From the NCBI GenBank assembly GCA_947494975.1, contig CANLXA010000001.1:248001-312000 (forward strand): a stretch of DNA of 64,000 nt, read 5' to 3'. Positions 17,873-26,552 of the stretch are shown here, piece after piece (the stretch's first letter is position 1; each line of letters opens with the position of its first letter). The stretch comes from an uncultured Roseicyclus sp. (GTDB lineage: Bacteria; Pseudomonadota; Alphaproteobacteria; Rhodobacterales; Rhodobacteraceae). A program made the translations under genes and the position numbers. The notes beneath the pieces were generated by a model. It was not told the DNA's origin, ran no database searches, and worked only from the letters and a program-made list of their open reading frames with translations.

Positions 17873-19542
17873 CCACCCCCCATCACTGGCTCACAGACAC
17901 GTCCGATGCGTTGCCACAGCTTATTGCGGATCATCCGAAATTCGCCGGACGAGAAGAGCTTATCGCCTTTTCGCAAAAAGCCGCATTGATCCATTGGCCA
18001 ACCATTGAAACCGACAATGGCAAGGTTTCGATCATCCTGCGCCGGGTTGGCCGAGAAGACGAAGCTGAATGGCGTGATCATCTAGCCCTTTTGAAGCAAC
18101 TGCTTGTGCAATCTGGTAAGGGTGTCGATTTCCTTGCTTTGAACGACGACGCTGCGACCACCCTCTCGGACGAGATGGGCCAGGCTGTCACCGCCATGCC
18201 AGCGTTGCCGCGCGAGTTTCGGGGCGATCGTTCTTTGATACTCTCCCGTGCCAACGGGCCTCTACACCTTGTGCGTGATCATTCTGACGCGCTTCCGGCG
18301 CGGCAGTACAATCTCGCTCGCCTCCGTCGCCTTGCAGTGATGGAAACCGATGGCACGGATGCCGATCTCGCTGACGTGGTTCAACTTGCAAATGGGGTTC
18401 CCGAGGGCGAGTGTCCGCACCCCAAGAAGGCTCCGGTTGTCTTCGTGATCGTTCCCAACGGGTTCGGGTTGGGACATGTCACACGGATGCTGGCCGTGGC
18501 GCGGCACCTCAAGGCGCGGTGCGGCGCTCGGGTCATCTTTTGGAGCTTCTCCCGGGGCGTCGGTATCATCTCTCAGTTCGGTTTCGAAGCTGTATCGCGG
18601 CAAACGGCTCGACATATTGGGGCAGAGGCTGAGGCGTGGCGAAAGTGGGAAACCGAGGAGTTTGCCGCTGTATTGCGGGAGCTAAAACCGGATCTCGTTG
18701 TTCAGGATTCGGCCGCGGTAGAAGACTTTGTCGTTGACGCGTTGCCGCGACCGGATGTCGGCGCTGCCAGGCTCGCGCTTATTCGGCGCGGTATGTGGCA
18801 AAAACATATCCTGGGGACAAACCTGCTCGCCTCCGAAAATCTCGCCGACATGGTATTGGAGCCGGGCGATCTCGCTGCGCCAGCTGATCGAGGCATCACG
18901 CGCGGGCGTGCCACGAAGACAACCGCGTTCGCCAGGATCGAAATCTCCGACCCTGTGACGCTGACGCAACCCGCCGAGATGCTCGACCGAAAGCGCGCTC
19001 GAAAGGCGTTGGGGCTCGGTCGGGGCCGTCACTGCCTGATCTCGTTGGGAGGCGACGCCTTCAGCGACTGGGGCCATCTGGTTCGGCACCTGATCGATGC
19101 GGCGGGAAAAGCACGCGTACAGCTTGTCTGGGCCCGATCACCCCTCGCCGCCCCCAATCCAGATATCGGCGGCAACCCGCAGATCATGACCCGCAGCTTC
19201 TACCCATTGGCGCCATATCTCGCCGCGTTCGACGGGGTTGTGTCCTCTGCTGGCTACAACAGCTTCCATGAGCTTATGCAGCTCTACGACGGTCCTGTCC
19301 TGTTTGCCCCGAGGCAGCACTCAGCTTTGGACGACCAAGCCGCGCGTGCGAGGTATGCGGCCTCTCAGGGTTGGGCAATGCACGCGGAGGCGGCTCAAAA
19401 CGAGGACGGATCGATCTCGTCATTCATGAACGACGTACGGGCATCCAAGAGGGTCACCTCACGCCCGCAATGGCGCGACGGCGCGGCAGAGATTTCTGAC
19501 ACCTTGGCGGGCCTCATCCAAGCTGGAAACTCACGTATATGA
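17869..19542 (+). CDS. GT-B glycosyltransferase, MurG/UGT-like
   Basis: A 557-residue protein. The first 170 residues are unassigned. From about residue 180 it has the GT-B fold of glycosyltransferase family 28/1: FVIVPNGFGLGHVTRMLAVARHL matches the acceptor-domain entry (GxGHxxR), and SSAGYNSFHELMQLYDGPVLFAPRQ matches the donor-site block near the C-terminus. The start at 17869 overlaps the previous stop, and the stop overlaps the next start at 19539. Together with the upstream GT4 enzyme it suggests assembly of an unknown glycan or glycolipid. Confidence 0.75.
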   Translation: MTTPHHWLTDTSDALPQLIADHPKFAGREELIAFSQKAALIHWPTIETDNGKVSIILRRVGREDEAEWRDHLALLKQLLVQSGKGVDFLALNDDAATTLSDEMGQAVTAMPALPREFRGDRSLILSRANGPLHLVRDHSDALPARQYNLARLRRLAVMETDGTDADLADVVQLANGVPEGECPHPKKAPVVFVIVPNGFGLGHVTRMLAVARHLKARCGARVIFWSFSRGVGIISQFGFEAVSRQTARHIGAEAEAWRKWETEEFAAVLRELKPDLVVQDSAAVEDFVVDALPRPDVGAARLALIRRGMWQKHILGTNLLASENLADMVLEPGDLAAPADRGITRGRATKTTAFARIEISDPVTLTQPAEMLDRKRARKALGLGRGRHCLISLGGDAFSDWGHLVRHLIDAAGKARVQLVWARSPLAAPNPDIGGNPQIMTRSFYPLAPYLAAFDGVVSSAGYNSFHELMQLYDGPVLFAPRQHSALDDQAARARYAASQGWAMHAEAAQNEDGSISSFMNDVRASKRVTSRPQWRDGAAEISDTLAGLIQAGNSRI

Positions 19543-20090
19543 CCGACAGGGAAAACCGCCCACCCATCTATGATGCGCTGCGACATCTGGAGTTGGATAA
19601 CGCCGCGTTGCGGCTCAAACTCGCGCGGCATGAATTCCGCCAGATGGAACGCGAACTGAAAGCTGCGCACCCCTTCAAACTCGACATTCACGCAACAGGC
19701 GAACCTGTCCCAGCCGAAATCGTGATCCCTGAGACGAAGGACGTCATGCTGCCACGCCTACCGGTTCCGATGGGCTCTATACACGCGGAAGATACCGCAA
19801 CCGACCTTCCGGTGATCGGCGTACATGACGACGGATTGACCGGCTCGACCCTCGCGGCGGCGCTTATGGGGCTGATGAACACCCAATACCAGTCGCCCTT
19901 CGCCCGGCTCATTTTCCTTTGCTCAAGCTTTGAAGCCGTCCCGTTTCTGGGGCGCTATGGCTTTGCCTTTGAACAGATCGGGGCGGCTGAACCGGCCACG
20001 GTGCTTGGCAGGCTCAACCGGCGATACGGCGCCACGCAGATCCGATCTCTGGGGACCGGCACCGTGATAGCCGAATTTCGCGAACCCTAG
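19539..20090 (+). CDS. Unknown protein of the glycosyltransferase operon
   Basis: A 183-residue soluble protein: a charged helical N-terminus (LRHLELDNAALRLKLARHEFRQMERELKAAH, about residues 14-44, likely coiled coil), then a compact domain with VIGVHDDGLTGSTLAAALMGLM and LIFLCSSFEAVPFLGRYGFAFE. No family is recognised. It is coupled to the upstream glycosyltransferase gene by ATGA and probably works with it. Its stop meets the convergent methyltransferase gene with four bases of overlap. Confidence 0.6.
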   Translation: MTDRENRPPIYDALRHLELDNAALRLKLARHEFRQMERELKAAHPFKLDIHATGEPVPAEIVIPETKDVMLPRLPVPMGSIHAEDTATDLPVIGVHDDGLTGSTLAAALMGLMNTQYQSPFARLIFLCSSFEAVPFLGRYGFAFEQIGAAEPATVLGRLNRRYGATQIRSLGTGTVIAEFREP

Positions 20091-21847
20091 ATCTTCACCT
20101 TCGCGATACAGAACAGGTTCTGCGTTTCGAAATCCCGATCTTCGAGATGCGGATATCTCTGACGTACCTCGTCGGTCAGCCGGCCCAATCCGGTTTCGGG
20201 CCGCGATGGCCGCTCTTCGATGATCTCGACATCGAAAAGGCGCTCGGTCAACGCGATCAGATCATCCAGCCTTATCCGATTCAGGCCTCGGGCGATGTAG
20301 TGATCGGGGCTGGGGTCGTAATCGACATGCCCCCAATCGACCATCTCCCTTTGCGCCGGGTCCGTCAGGTCGATCTTGCTGACACCCTTGGGCGGCAGAT
20401 GGTGCCCGTTCCAACAGTAGAAGTTGTGGTGGTTGTAAAGGATCTTGCCGCCCGGCTTCAGCCGCAGAGCAATGGCTTCGAAGACGCTTTCAATGCCTTG
20501 CAGGTGCTCGGTGACGTTGTGCAGAACGGCTATGTCGAACACCCGGTCCTCGGGCAGTTCCTCGACGGCGGTCGCCCGGACCTCCCACGGCTCAAACATC
20601 GCCGAGAGTTCTGCGGGTGTCCACCCGAACTCCATTTTTGCTGAGTTGGCCGAGAGGTTCTTCACCCGGTCCCGGTCCAGTTTGATGATCGGATCAAGCC
20701 CAAGATAGTTTGCGGCGCCTGCGGCCAGGCAACCGAAGCCGTGCAATCCCGGTCCGCACCCGACATCAAGCACTGATTGGCCCTTGATGTGTTCTTGAAC
20801 CGTATTGATCCACTTCATGTAGCCGAACTGATGGGCGCGGTCGAACACATCGGGGTGAAATGCACGGGCCCGCCAGGGTTTGTCGCTGTTGTTGGTCCAA
20901 TAGGCTCGTCTTGCCATCGCAGCAGACGCACGGAATGATTTCGGCGCAGCAGGCAATCCACCTTTCGTGTGTTGCAGCGACATGATCTCGGCGAACCAGC
21001 CGAGTTGCTCCGGATCGGCTCCGGCATTTGCCAACTGCGACTCCTGTTTGTCCCACTGCCTCAGGATGCGGCGGCTCGATGGCATCCTGCCGAGGACCTC
21101 ATAGGCGTCTGTCCATCGACCCGATTTGATGAGCTCGCAAATGAGCGATAGCTGGAAAGGGCCAAGGCCTCCCAGCCCGCCTTCCACAAGCCGCCATCTT
21201 GCCGGGTACTCTAGCGGCGTCTGTTCCACCACACTCGTCAGATCCTCGTCCGACAGGCGCACCTCGAAGGCGACCGTGTTACAACTGCCTTCCTCATCGG
21301 CTTCGAGTACAGACAACACCCCTTGATCGATCAAGGCCTGCAGGTAGGCCATCATCGCAAAATAGTTGGAGTGGTTCGCATTCTTGATGAGCAGGCGCGA
21401 CCCATCGCGAAGTCCGGACGCCACCGACAGCAAAGCATCCCGCAGAGGTGCCGGTTTTTTCGGAGCATCGATCAGGCACAGGTCGATCTTTTCACCATCC
21501 CATCGAAAGGCCTCGAAGTCCGTTTCGTGCACCTCGACGGTAAGCGCGCGAACTTGCATCAATTCTTGATAAATTTCGCGAAAATTCTCCCCGGGATTGA
21601 GGAGGGCCGGAACCCGTTTGTCATGATCCCCGGTCCATACGAAGGAATCCACCACATGGAGATGTCCTTTGGGCGCGAGGATCTCACTTATGGCGCCAAG
21701 CCACGGCCCGATCTCGACGATCACGGATTCTGCCGGAAGATCCTTCGATATGCGCGTGACAAGGTCAATGTCCCGGGCCGACGTCATCCTTGGAAGTTCG
21801 TCCACCGCAAAAATCTCGTGATGCCTGTTCGCTGTCTCCTTGTTCAA
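20087..21847 (-). CDS. Double methyltransferase-domain protein
   Basis: A 586-residue protein with two Rossmann methyltransferase-like domains. The N-terminal one (about residues 25-200) has VIVEIGPWLGAISEILAPKG and DLCLIDAPKK, like macrocin-O-methyltransferase or cephalosporin-hydroxylase-type domains. The C-terminal one (about 340-560) has the S-adenosylmethionine motif VLDVGCGPGLHGFG near residue 357 and DIAVLHNVTEHL, like Methyltransf_11. It probably modifies sugars made by the convergent glycosyltransferase operon. The start is uncertain: TTG at 21847 with AAGGA ten bases upstream is used here; GTG 21805 and ATG 21787 are alternatives. Confidence 0.75.
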   Translation of the reverse strand: MNKETANRHHEIFAVDELPRMTSARDIDLVTRISKDLPAESVIVEIGPWLGAISEILAPKGHLHVVDSFVWTGDHDKRVPALLNPGENFREIYQELMQVRALTVEVHETDFEAFRWDGEKIDLCLIDAPKKPAPLRDALLSVASGLRDGSRLLIKNANHSNYFAMMAYLQALIDQGVLSVLEADEEGSCNTVAFEVRLSDEDLTSVVEQTPLEYPARWRLVEGGLGGLGPFQLSLICELIKSGRWTDAYEVLGRMPSSRRILRQWDKQESQLANAGADPEQLGWFAEIMSLQHTKGGLPAAPKSFRASAAMARRAYWTNNSDKPWRARAFHPDVFDRAHQFGYMKWINTVQEHIKGQSVLDVGCGPGLHGFGCLAAGAANYLGLDPIIKLDRDRVKNLSANSAKMEFGWTPAELSAMFEPWEVRATAVEELPEDRVFDIAVLHNVTEHLQGIESVFEAIALRLKPGGKILYNHHNFYCWNGHHLPPKGVSKIDLTDPAQREMVDWGHVDYDPSPDHYIARGLNRIRLDDLIALTERLFDVEIIEERPSRPETGLGRLTDEVRQRYPHLEDRDFETQNLFCIAKVKI

Positions 21848-22341
21848 ACTGACTTAATCCTTCGATGAACGTTGACGCATAACCGACACATGATCTGACC
21901 CTTGTTTTCAAACATCGCCTTGAAGGTCTTGCAACCCCGCTACCGATCCAATCCGCAGGCTTTCGGGATGCACAGACTTTGAGCAATTCGGATGACCGCC
22001 CGGCGGCAACAGGCAGGAAATCGCCTGTCAGCCGGACAAAGCCTCCACCACGTTGTCTATGTCGGAACCAAACGGCACTGAGTGTAGTTCGTTATACGCA
22101 CGCAGTTTCTAGATCAAATGTTGCAACCGCAACTTCTAGCACGCTGCGAGAAGTAGACGGTGACACGGAACGACTACGACACGACTTGGCACAACTATGA
22201 CACGACAATGCCATGGTTCCATCATCGCTCTGACCTAGTCTTGAGTCACTAGTATCAACGTCGCTGTTTCTTTGATCTGCTGCCGGCCCGAATTTGTATC
22301 TGCGTTCGGGCACAGGTCTGCCAATATGAATGAGGTTCGTT
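21848..22341. promoter_or_regulatory. Intergenic region with direct and inverted repeats
   Basis: About 490 bases without a convincing gene, between the double methyltransferase gene and a small secreted protein. It contains GTTGC-AACC-GCAAC (22120-22133), a perfect dyad. It also has two near-identical 13-mers, ACTACGACACGAC (22173-22185) and ACTATGACACGAC (22194-22206), exactly 21 bases apart, or two helical turns. The second ends 135 bases before the secreted-protein start, a common place for an activator to bind. Confidence 0.5.
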
Positions 22342-22653
22342 ATGCTAGCACGCAAAACATCCGTATCGCTCGCCGCTGTCTGCGCGGCGCTCTTCACACT
22401 TACCCCCGCCGCGCACGCTGCTACCTGCGCTGATCGCACGGAAGTCGTGTCGGCCTTGTCAGACCGGTTTGGCGAAGCGCTTTATGGGAATGCCGTGTCC
22501 AACACCGGGGATGTCCTGGAGATTTACTCCAATTCGGTGAGCGAGACGTGGACAATCCTGGTTACCCTTCCGGATCGCGGGCTGACTTGCCTTGTCGCTG
22601 CGGGGACCGGCGGTCAGCACCTGGAACTGCAATTGGCCAACCTGGAAGGCTGA
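22342..22653 (+). CDS. Small secreted protein, unknown
   Basis: A 103-residue protein with a clear signal peptide (MLARKTSVSLAAVCAALF, then TLTPAAHA with cleavage after AHA) and a mature domain of about 75 residues with Cys residues in ATCADRTE and LTCLVAAG. These could form one disulfide. The ATG at 22342 is chosen because GAGG lies six bases upstream; ATG 22330 has no RBS. It has its own upstream repeat-bearing region. No family is recognised. Confidence 0.6.
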   Translation: MLARKTSVSLAAVCAALFTLTPAAHAATCADRTEVVSALSDRFGEALYGNAVSNTGDVLEIYSNSVSETWTILVTLPDRGLTCLVAAGTGGQHLELQLANLEG

Positions 22654-22768
22654 GCCGTTTGCACGGCATCAGGTCGCAACGCGCACGGGGGCTGTCAGAC
22701 CACCACTGCAAACCTGCTGCACACCTGGCCAGCGCTGCGGGCCCCAAACGCCTCGAACGCTTTGAGTA

Positions 22769-23227
22769 TCAGTCGCCGCTATATTCCGCGCGGCTGAACT
22801 CGCGAACGACGTTGCGCAATTGGTCCGGAGTCCCAAGTATTTCGGAATTGTCCTGCGCCAACTGGCGCAACGCAACGGTACGTGCGCCAAGGAACCGGTC
22901 AATGTCGTCGGCACCCGCGAGGTGGTCCATCCAGAGCGCATCCAACTGGGCGATGTCATCGGTCGAGATCGCCCGGTAGGTATAGGCCACCCTGAAATCG
23001 AGGTCCTTTTCGATTTCTTGCTGGACCATTCTGCGTATCTCACCCGAGACGTGATTGCCGCTCACTGTATTGGACAAGCCATCGCGGACGGACATCCAGG
23101 CCAGTTCATGCCGCATTGAGTCTTCGGGATCGGCCGACCCAGAAGCCGTACGGGTTGCGACGAAAGAGCCGAGCACGAACAGTTTGAAGGCTCGGCTGAG
23201 ATGACGAAGGTGCGGTTTATACTTCAT
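22769..23227 (-). CDS. Unknown protein with N-terminal hydrophobic segment
   Basis: A 152-residue protein with a basic, partly hydrophobic N-terminus (MKYKPHLRHLSRAFKLFVLG, then SFVATRTASG) that could be a weak signal or anchor. An all-helical acidic domain follows (EIRRMVQQEIEKDLDFRVAYTYRAI, TDDIAQLDALWMDHLAGADD). No family is recognised. It lies 64 bases downstream of the exported protein at 23292-24290 on the same strand and may share its transcript. Confidence 0.5.
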   Translation of the reverse strand: MKYKPHLRHLSRAFKLFVLGSFVATRTASGSADPEDSMRHELAWMSVRDGLSNTVSGNHVSGEIRRMVQQEIEKDLDFRVAYTYRAISTDDIAQLDALWMDHLAGADDIDRFLGARTVALRQLAQDNSEILGTPDQLRNVVREFSRAEYSGD

Positions 23228-23291
23228 GATTACTTACTGTTTCCAAAAAATCGCGTCGATCTTAATACGTGCTCATACCCGCTCGTTACGT

Positions 23292-24290
23292 TCATTCCGG
23301 CGCCTGCACGATACCCGCAACCGAATAGTCGTTGCTGCCCCCAAGCACTGACATGAATATCAGGGTCTCTATGTCGAGCGTATCGTCCATATCAACCCCC
23401 AGTTCTCCATTTGACACCGAACTGACCAAACGAGTTTCCTCCGCCTGTTCCCTGATCGATTGGAGTTCGGCGAGGTCTTCGAGGATCTGGTCTATCAGTT
23501 CGGCATTGGCGGTGCCCGCCAGGTTGACTGGAACGTCGTTGAAACCGGCAAGAATATCGGCGAGGTCGATTTCGGTCGTTTCAATCCCCTCGAACAGGAA
23601 CAGTTTGTCTTCGTCGACCTCGCTGATCGGAAACGACAAGAGTTGCATCTCGGTACCGTCATCCGTGCTTGGGACTACGACGGTTATCGTGTCCCCCTGA
23701 ACGATGATGCGACGGAGCAGGTCGGCGCCCTCGGCAAAACCTGCAATCACCTCTTCATTGAAGGGGTCCGGGGGGAGGACATCTGCGCCGTCGACAATCT
23801 CTTCACTGAGCAGCGTCCCCGCAAACATCGACTGGATCACGGCCACTTCGACATCGTCCGATCCGGCAGGGTCGCTGTTGCCGTAGCGCTCGTCTTCTCC
23901 GATGAAAATGTCGCTCAGCCAGACCCGGTCGATATTGATGGTACCGCCCTTGACCCCCTCGAAGGTGACCAGCACGCGTTCGTCAAAATCGATTTCATCA
24001 TTCTGTCCGCCGGCCATGACGCCGATCCCGTCCACCGGATCCCAATACAGTTGGGCCGGGACCCAAGAGACGCCGTCGATACCCCGTCGTTCAGCCCTGA
24101 TCGTCGCCCCCCACGCAAAGCACTCCTGCTGCTCGAAGCAGCCCGCGAAGGCAACGTCCCGAAAATCCAGATGACCACGGAGGTCCCGATCGATCAGCCC
24201 TGCTTCGTCAGCCTGAGACAGAGCAACGCCGGGCACCATGATCGCTGCGAGGCCAAGTGACAGAAAAGCCGCCCTTGCCGATGGGATCAT
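23292..24290 (-). CDS. Exported acidic protein, unknown
   Basis: A 332-residue protein with a signal peptide (MIPSARAAFLSLGLAAIMVP, then GVALSQADE) and a very acidic mature part rich in Asp and Glu (DEIDFDERVLVTFEG, DDVEVAVIQSMFAG, ISEVDEDKLFLFEGIETTEIDL). A Cys pair sits in AGCFEQQECFAWG. The ATG at 24290 has GAGGC upstream; the longer frame to 24380 is unsupported. Its promoter region has several imperfect direct repeats (24370-24468). The family is unknown; it may be a periplasmic or surface protein that binds cations. Confidence 0.6.
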   Translation of the reverse strand: MIPSARAAFLSLGLAAIMVPGVALSQADEAGLIDRDLRGHLDFRDVAFAGCFEQQECFAWGATIRAERRGIDGVSWVPAQLYWDPVDGIGVMAGGQNDEIDFDERVLVTFEGVKGGTINIDRVWLSDIFIGEDERYGNSDPAGSDDVEVAVIQSMFAGTLLSEEIVDGADVLPPDPFNEEVIAGFAEGADLLRRIIVQGDTITVVVPSTDDGTEMQLLSFPISEVDEDKLFLFEGIETTEIDLADILAGFNDVPVNLAGTANAELIDQILEDLAELQSIREQAEETRLVSSVSNGELGVDMDDTLDIETLIFMSVLGGSNDYSVAGIVQAPE

Positions 24291-24369
24291 GTCTTGCCTC
24301 TTAAATGACCGGGACCAAAGAACGACACTGGGCGGAACTTTCCCCATCCGGTCGCATTGAAAATTCATC

Positions 24370-24468
24370 ATGTATGACATCTATATGTATGGCATCGATG
24401 CAACAATCCAGTAACCATATGTATGGCATCAATGCAACTAGTTAGCTACATCTCCTAGTTAGCGACAT
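24370..24468. repeat. Cluster of imperfect direct repeats
   Basis: Three copies of ATGTATG(A/G)CATC start at 24370, 24385 and 24419. The last two extend to 22-base repeats (24383-24404 and 24417-24438) with one mismatch. They are followed by two 14-base repeats, CTAGTTAGC(T/G)ACAT, at 24438-24451 and 24455-24468. The cluster is 80-178 bases upstream of the exported acidic protein gene, so it may be a regulator-binding array. Confidence 0.7.
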
Positions 24469-25006
24469 ATTCAATTTTTATCAACCTCATGCTTTCGACT
24501 TCGTTAACGACCGCGAGGGAATGTAGCATAGCGGCATCGCATGAATTCAGGTTAACCCAAAGAGAACCGGCGCGCCGGTCGGCCGGTTTTCATCGTTTCG
24601 ATTTCGCTCCGCGGCTTTGGGATACCGAGGACATGCTGCATCCGTCCCTGCGAGGCGAATACGTTGCGCCGGATCGGCCAGTTCATCCGCCTCGTTACAA
24701 AAGGCGCACTCCAAAGTAATCCAGTGTTAGCAGCGTCTTGTGCAATCCCTACGAACCACACGTCGAGCCGGGTCTGGTCGCTTGGCGCAGCGGTGTCAGA
24801 CACACTTTCGATATCAGGAAATCATCCTTTCGAACGCCCTCAGGGCTGAAGGAAAGCCATTTTCCCGCCCCTTCGGAACAGAACCGACTTCTCACCGGAA
24901 AGACGATTGGTGACGCGAAGATAGTGTCCGGACTGTCATCGCTCTGGAAATAGTCAATCCGACAATTGGGGTCAAAGCGCCACCGAGGTCACCACGAATC
25001 CACCCG

Positions 25007-25525
25007 CTACGGCGACAATTGGTTCCGATGTGGAACCAGGCAGCGCGGGTGGCCCTTGCTCCGCTGCTCGACGATTTCGGCGTCATCGGCGTCATCGGCG
25101 GTGGTCGGACGGCGATGCAATCGACCGTCGATCACGTTTAGACTGCCAGCAAAGATATCGGGAGGCCGGTCATCGATATCACGGAAGTCGCCAGCCAAAT
25201 GCCGGAGTTGGGTGATTATGGGCCGTCGTGCCGAGAGCAGGAGCTTGGTTCGCAACAACCTGCTCTCGGCACCAAAGACAAAGTTGAAAGCAGGTCTTGG
25301 TTGGGGGGCTAGCGGAGGGATCCATGGACCTTCGATCAGCTTAACCCGTTCGGCCCAAAAGATCTCCTTCAAGGGAATGGTTAGGGCAGGAGCAGAGACC
25401 AGGAAACTCTGGCTCTCGCGGTTCCTTCGAAACCGCTGCCGCTTGCCGATGTCCGATTTGGCGCCGGCCTTAGCTGTTACAAAGGCCAATTGGTGCGGGT
25501 GACAGGAAAGACCTAGTACCCGCAT
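25007..25525 (-). CDS. Doubtful open frame, possibly decayed gene
   Basis: A 172-codon frame beginning MRVLGLSCHPHQLAFVTAKA and ending VPHRNQLSP. The opening half is protein-like; the second half is rich in Arg and Asp in a low-complexity manner (TTADDADDAE). An opposite-strand frame covers the same bases (24966-25502). I recognise neither and see no good RBS for either. It may be a fragment of a gene, or not coding at all. Confidence 0.2.
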   Translation of the reverse strand: MRVLGLSCHPHQLAFVTAKAGAKSDIGKRQRFRRNRESQSFLVSAPALTIPLKEIFWAERVKLIEGPWIPPLAPQPRPAFNFVFGAESRLLRTKLLLSARRPIITQLRHLAGDFRDIDDRPPDIFAGSLNVIDGRLHRRPTTADDADDAEIVEQRSKGHPRCLVPHRNQLSP

Positions 25526-25568
25526 CCCGGCCTCAAGTAGCCCGAAGGGCGGTAGGCCAAGGATATGA

Positions 25569-25653
25569 TGGTGCGGGTGAAGGGACTCGAACCCCCACGC
25601 CTTGCGGCGCCAGAACCTAAATCTGGTGCGTCTACCAGTTCCGCCACACCCGC
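25569..25653 (-). tRNA. tRNA-Leu (anticodon TAG)
   Basis: On the minus strand the 7-bp acceptor stem GCGGGTG/CACCCGC closes a class II tRNA. The anticodon arm is CCAGA-TTTAGGT-TCTGG, giving anticodon TAG (reads CUA and related Leu codons). A long variable arm (CGCCGCAAGGCG) and the T-loop GGTTCGAGTCC follow. The 3' CCA is encoded (25569-25571). It stands alone between the accessory block and the Hint-domain gene. Confidence 0.95.
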
Positions 25654-25813
25654 AACGCCTGGGCCTTTAGCAGGGACGAATTGACAATACGAGACTAAAA
25701 AACACCCCGCCATTAACTCGCCAGTAACTTGGAATCGCCCAGTTAGCGCCCAATTTGACCGCGAGTTTTCCTCCATGTCCCGGACTGCCATCCGGAAAAC
25801 CTGGGGAGGTGAC

Positions 25814-26425
25814 ATGACCGACGCTGCTTTCAACGACCAAGATAACTCTCGCCCGATCAGCTCGGATGCCTTAGGCTCGCTTCTACAAACACGAGGCAGA
25901 ACATGCCCGAACGAGCGAGCAGTAAATCAAATGAAACACGTCACTCCGCGGCCGATGGCCCGCGTCGGTGCCGAAGCCGGTGCCTGTGAGGCTGGCTTCG
26001 CCCCTGGAACACTGATCCTGACCCTCGACGGGGAACTACCCGTCGAATTCCTGACACCCGGCGATCGTATCATCACACGGCGCGGTGTGCGCAGCCTGAA
26101 GGCCATTGTGCGCTATAGTCTGCCGGAGAGCACGGCACGCATCAGGATGTCGGCCGATGCCCTTGGCGGCAAACCTGAAAAAGACATAACGCTGATGCCC
26201 GGCCAACGCGTGATCGTTCGCGATTGGCGTGCCCGCGCGCTGTGGGGCACGGATATCGCCGCACCTCAGGCTGCGCGGCTCGTGGATGGCGAATACATTA
26301 CCTCCGAGGCCGGCGGCCCCCAGATCATGCTGTCCCTCTATTTCGGGGTGCCCGAGGTGGTTTACGCCAACGGGTTGGAACTTGCCTCCGCAGACAAAGC
26401 GAAAGTGACCGCCACCACGCCATAG
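25814..26425 (+). CDS. Hint (hedgehog/intein) domain protein without the usual cysteine
   Basis: A 203-residue protein. Residues about 65-195 have the Hint fold seen in many Rhodobacterales proteins: FAPGTLILTLDGELPVEFLTPGDRIITRRGVRSLKAI, then ITLMPGQRVIVRDWRA and YANGLELASA. Hint proteins usually begin CFxxGT, where Cys attacks for self-splicing or cleavage. Here the residue before FAPGT is Gly, and the nearest Cys is three residues earlier (GACEAGF). Autocatalysis is therefore doubtful. GGGGAGGTGAC precedes the ATG at 25814, which decides the start over ATG 25775. A strong terminator follows. Confidence 0.7.
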   Translation: MTDAAFNDQDNSRPISSDALGSLLQTRGRTCPNERAVNQMKHVTPRPMARVGAEAGACEAGFAPGTLILTLDGELPVEFLTPGDRIITRRGVRSLKAIVRYSLPESTARIRMSADALGGKPEKDITLMPGQRVIVRDWRARALWGTDIAAPQAARLVDGEYITSEAGGPQIMLSLYFGVPEVVYANGLELASADKAKVTATTP

Positions 26426-26511
26426 ACCTGCGCCTGCGCGCGCCCGTCAGGGGCTTCCTACCGAACGACCCTCCGTGATCCGGCGATGCAGACCGCCCCC
26501 ACCACGGAACC

Positions 26512-26546
26512 AACGGCGCCCCATGGCAGCGGGGCGCCGTTATTTT
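26512..26546 (+). terminator. Rho-independent terminator after the Hint gene
   Basis: AACGGCGCCCC, an 8-base loop and GGGGCGCCGTT form a perfect 11-bp stem followed by ATTTT. It would end the Hint gene transcript. The convergent NAD(P)HX repair gene ends just beyond it. Confidence 0.8.
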
Positions 26547-26552
26547 GCGGCG

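Larger units (their letters stand above)
24291..25568. other. 1.3-kb gap with repeats and no assignable gene
   Basis: The left part (24360-24500) is A+T-rich and holds the repeats listed next. From 24500 to 25568 only conflicting short frames are seen on both strands (for example 24552-24803 minus, 24966-25502 plus and 25007-25525 minus). None has a family I recognise. Its position beside tRNA-Leu and next to accessory genes would suit decayed DNA from an integration event, but no integrase remnant or att repeat could be shown. Confidence 0.45.

Noticed and set aside
24370-24468. CRISPR array
   Set aside because: The repeats are too few, of two different types, and lack regular 30-40-base spacers and cas genes.
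24552-24803. 83-codon minus-strand frame as a transposase remnant
   Set aside because: No transposase motif, terminal inverted repeat or target duplication could be seen.
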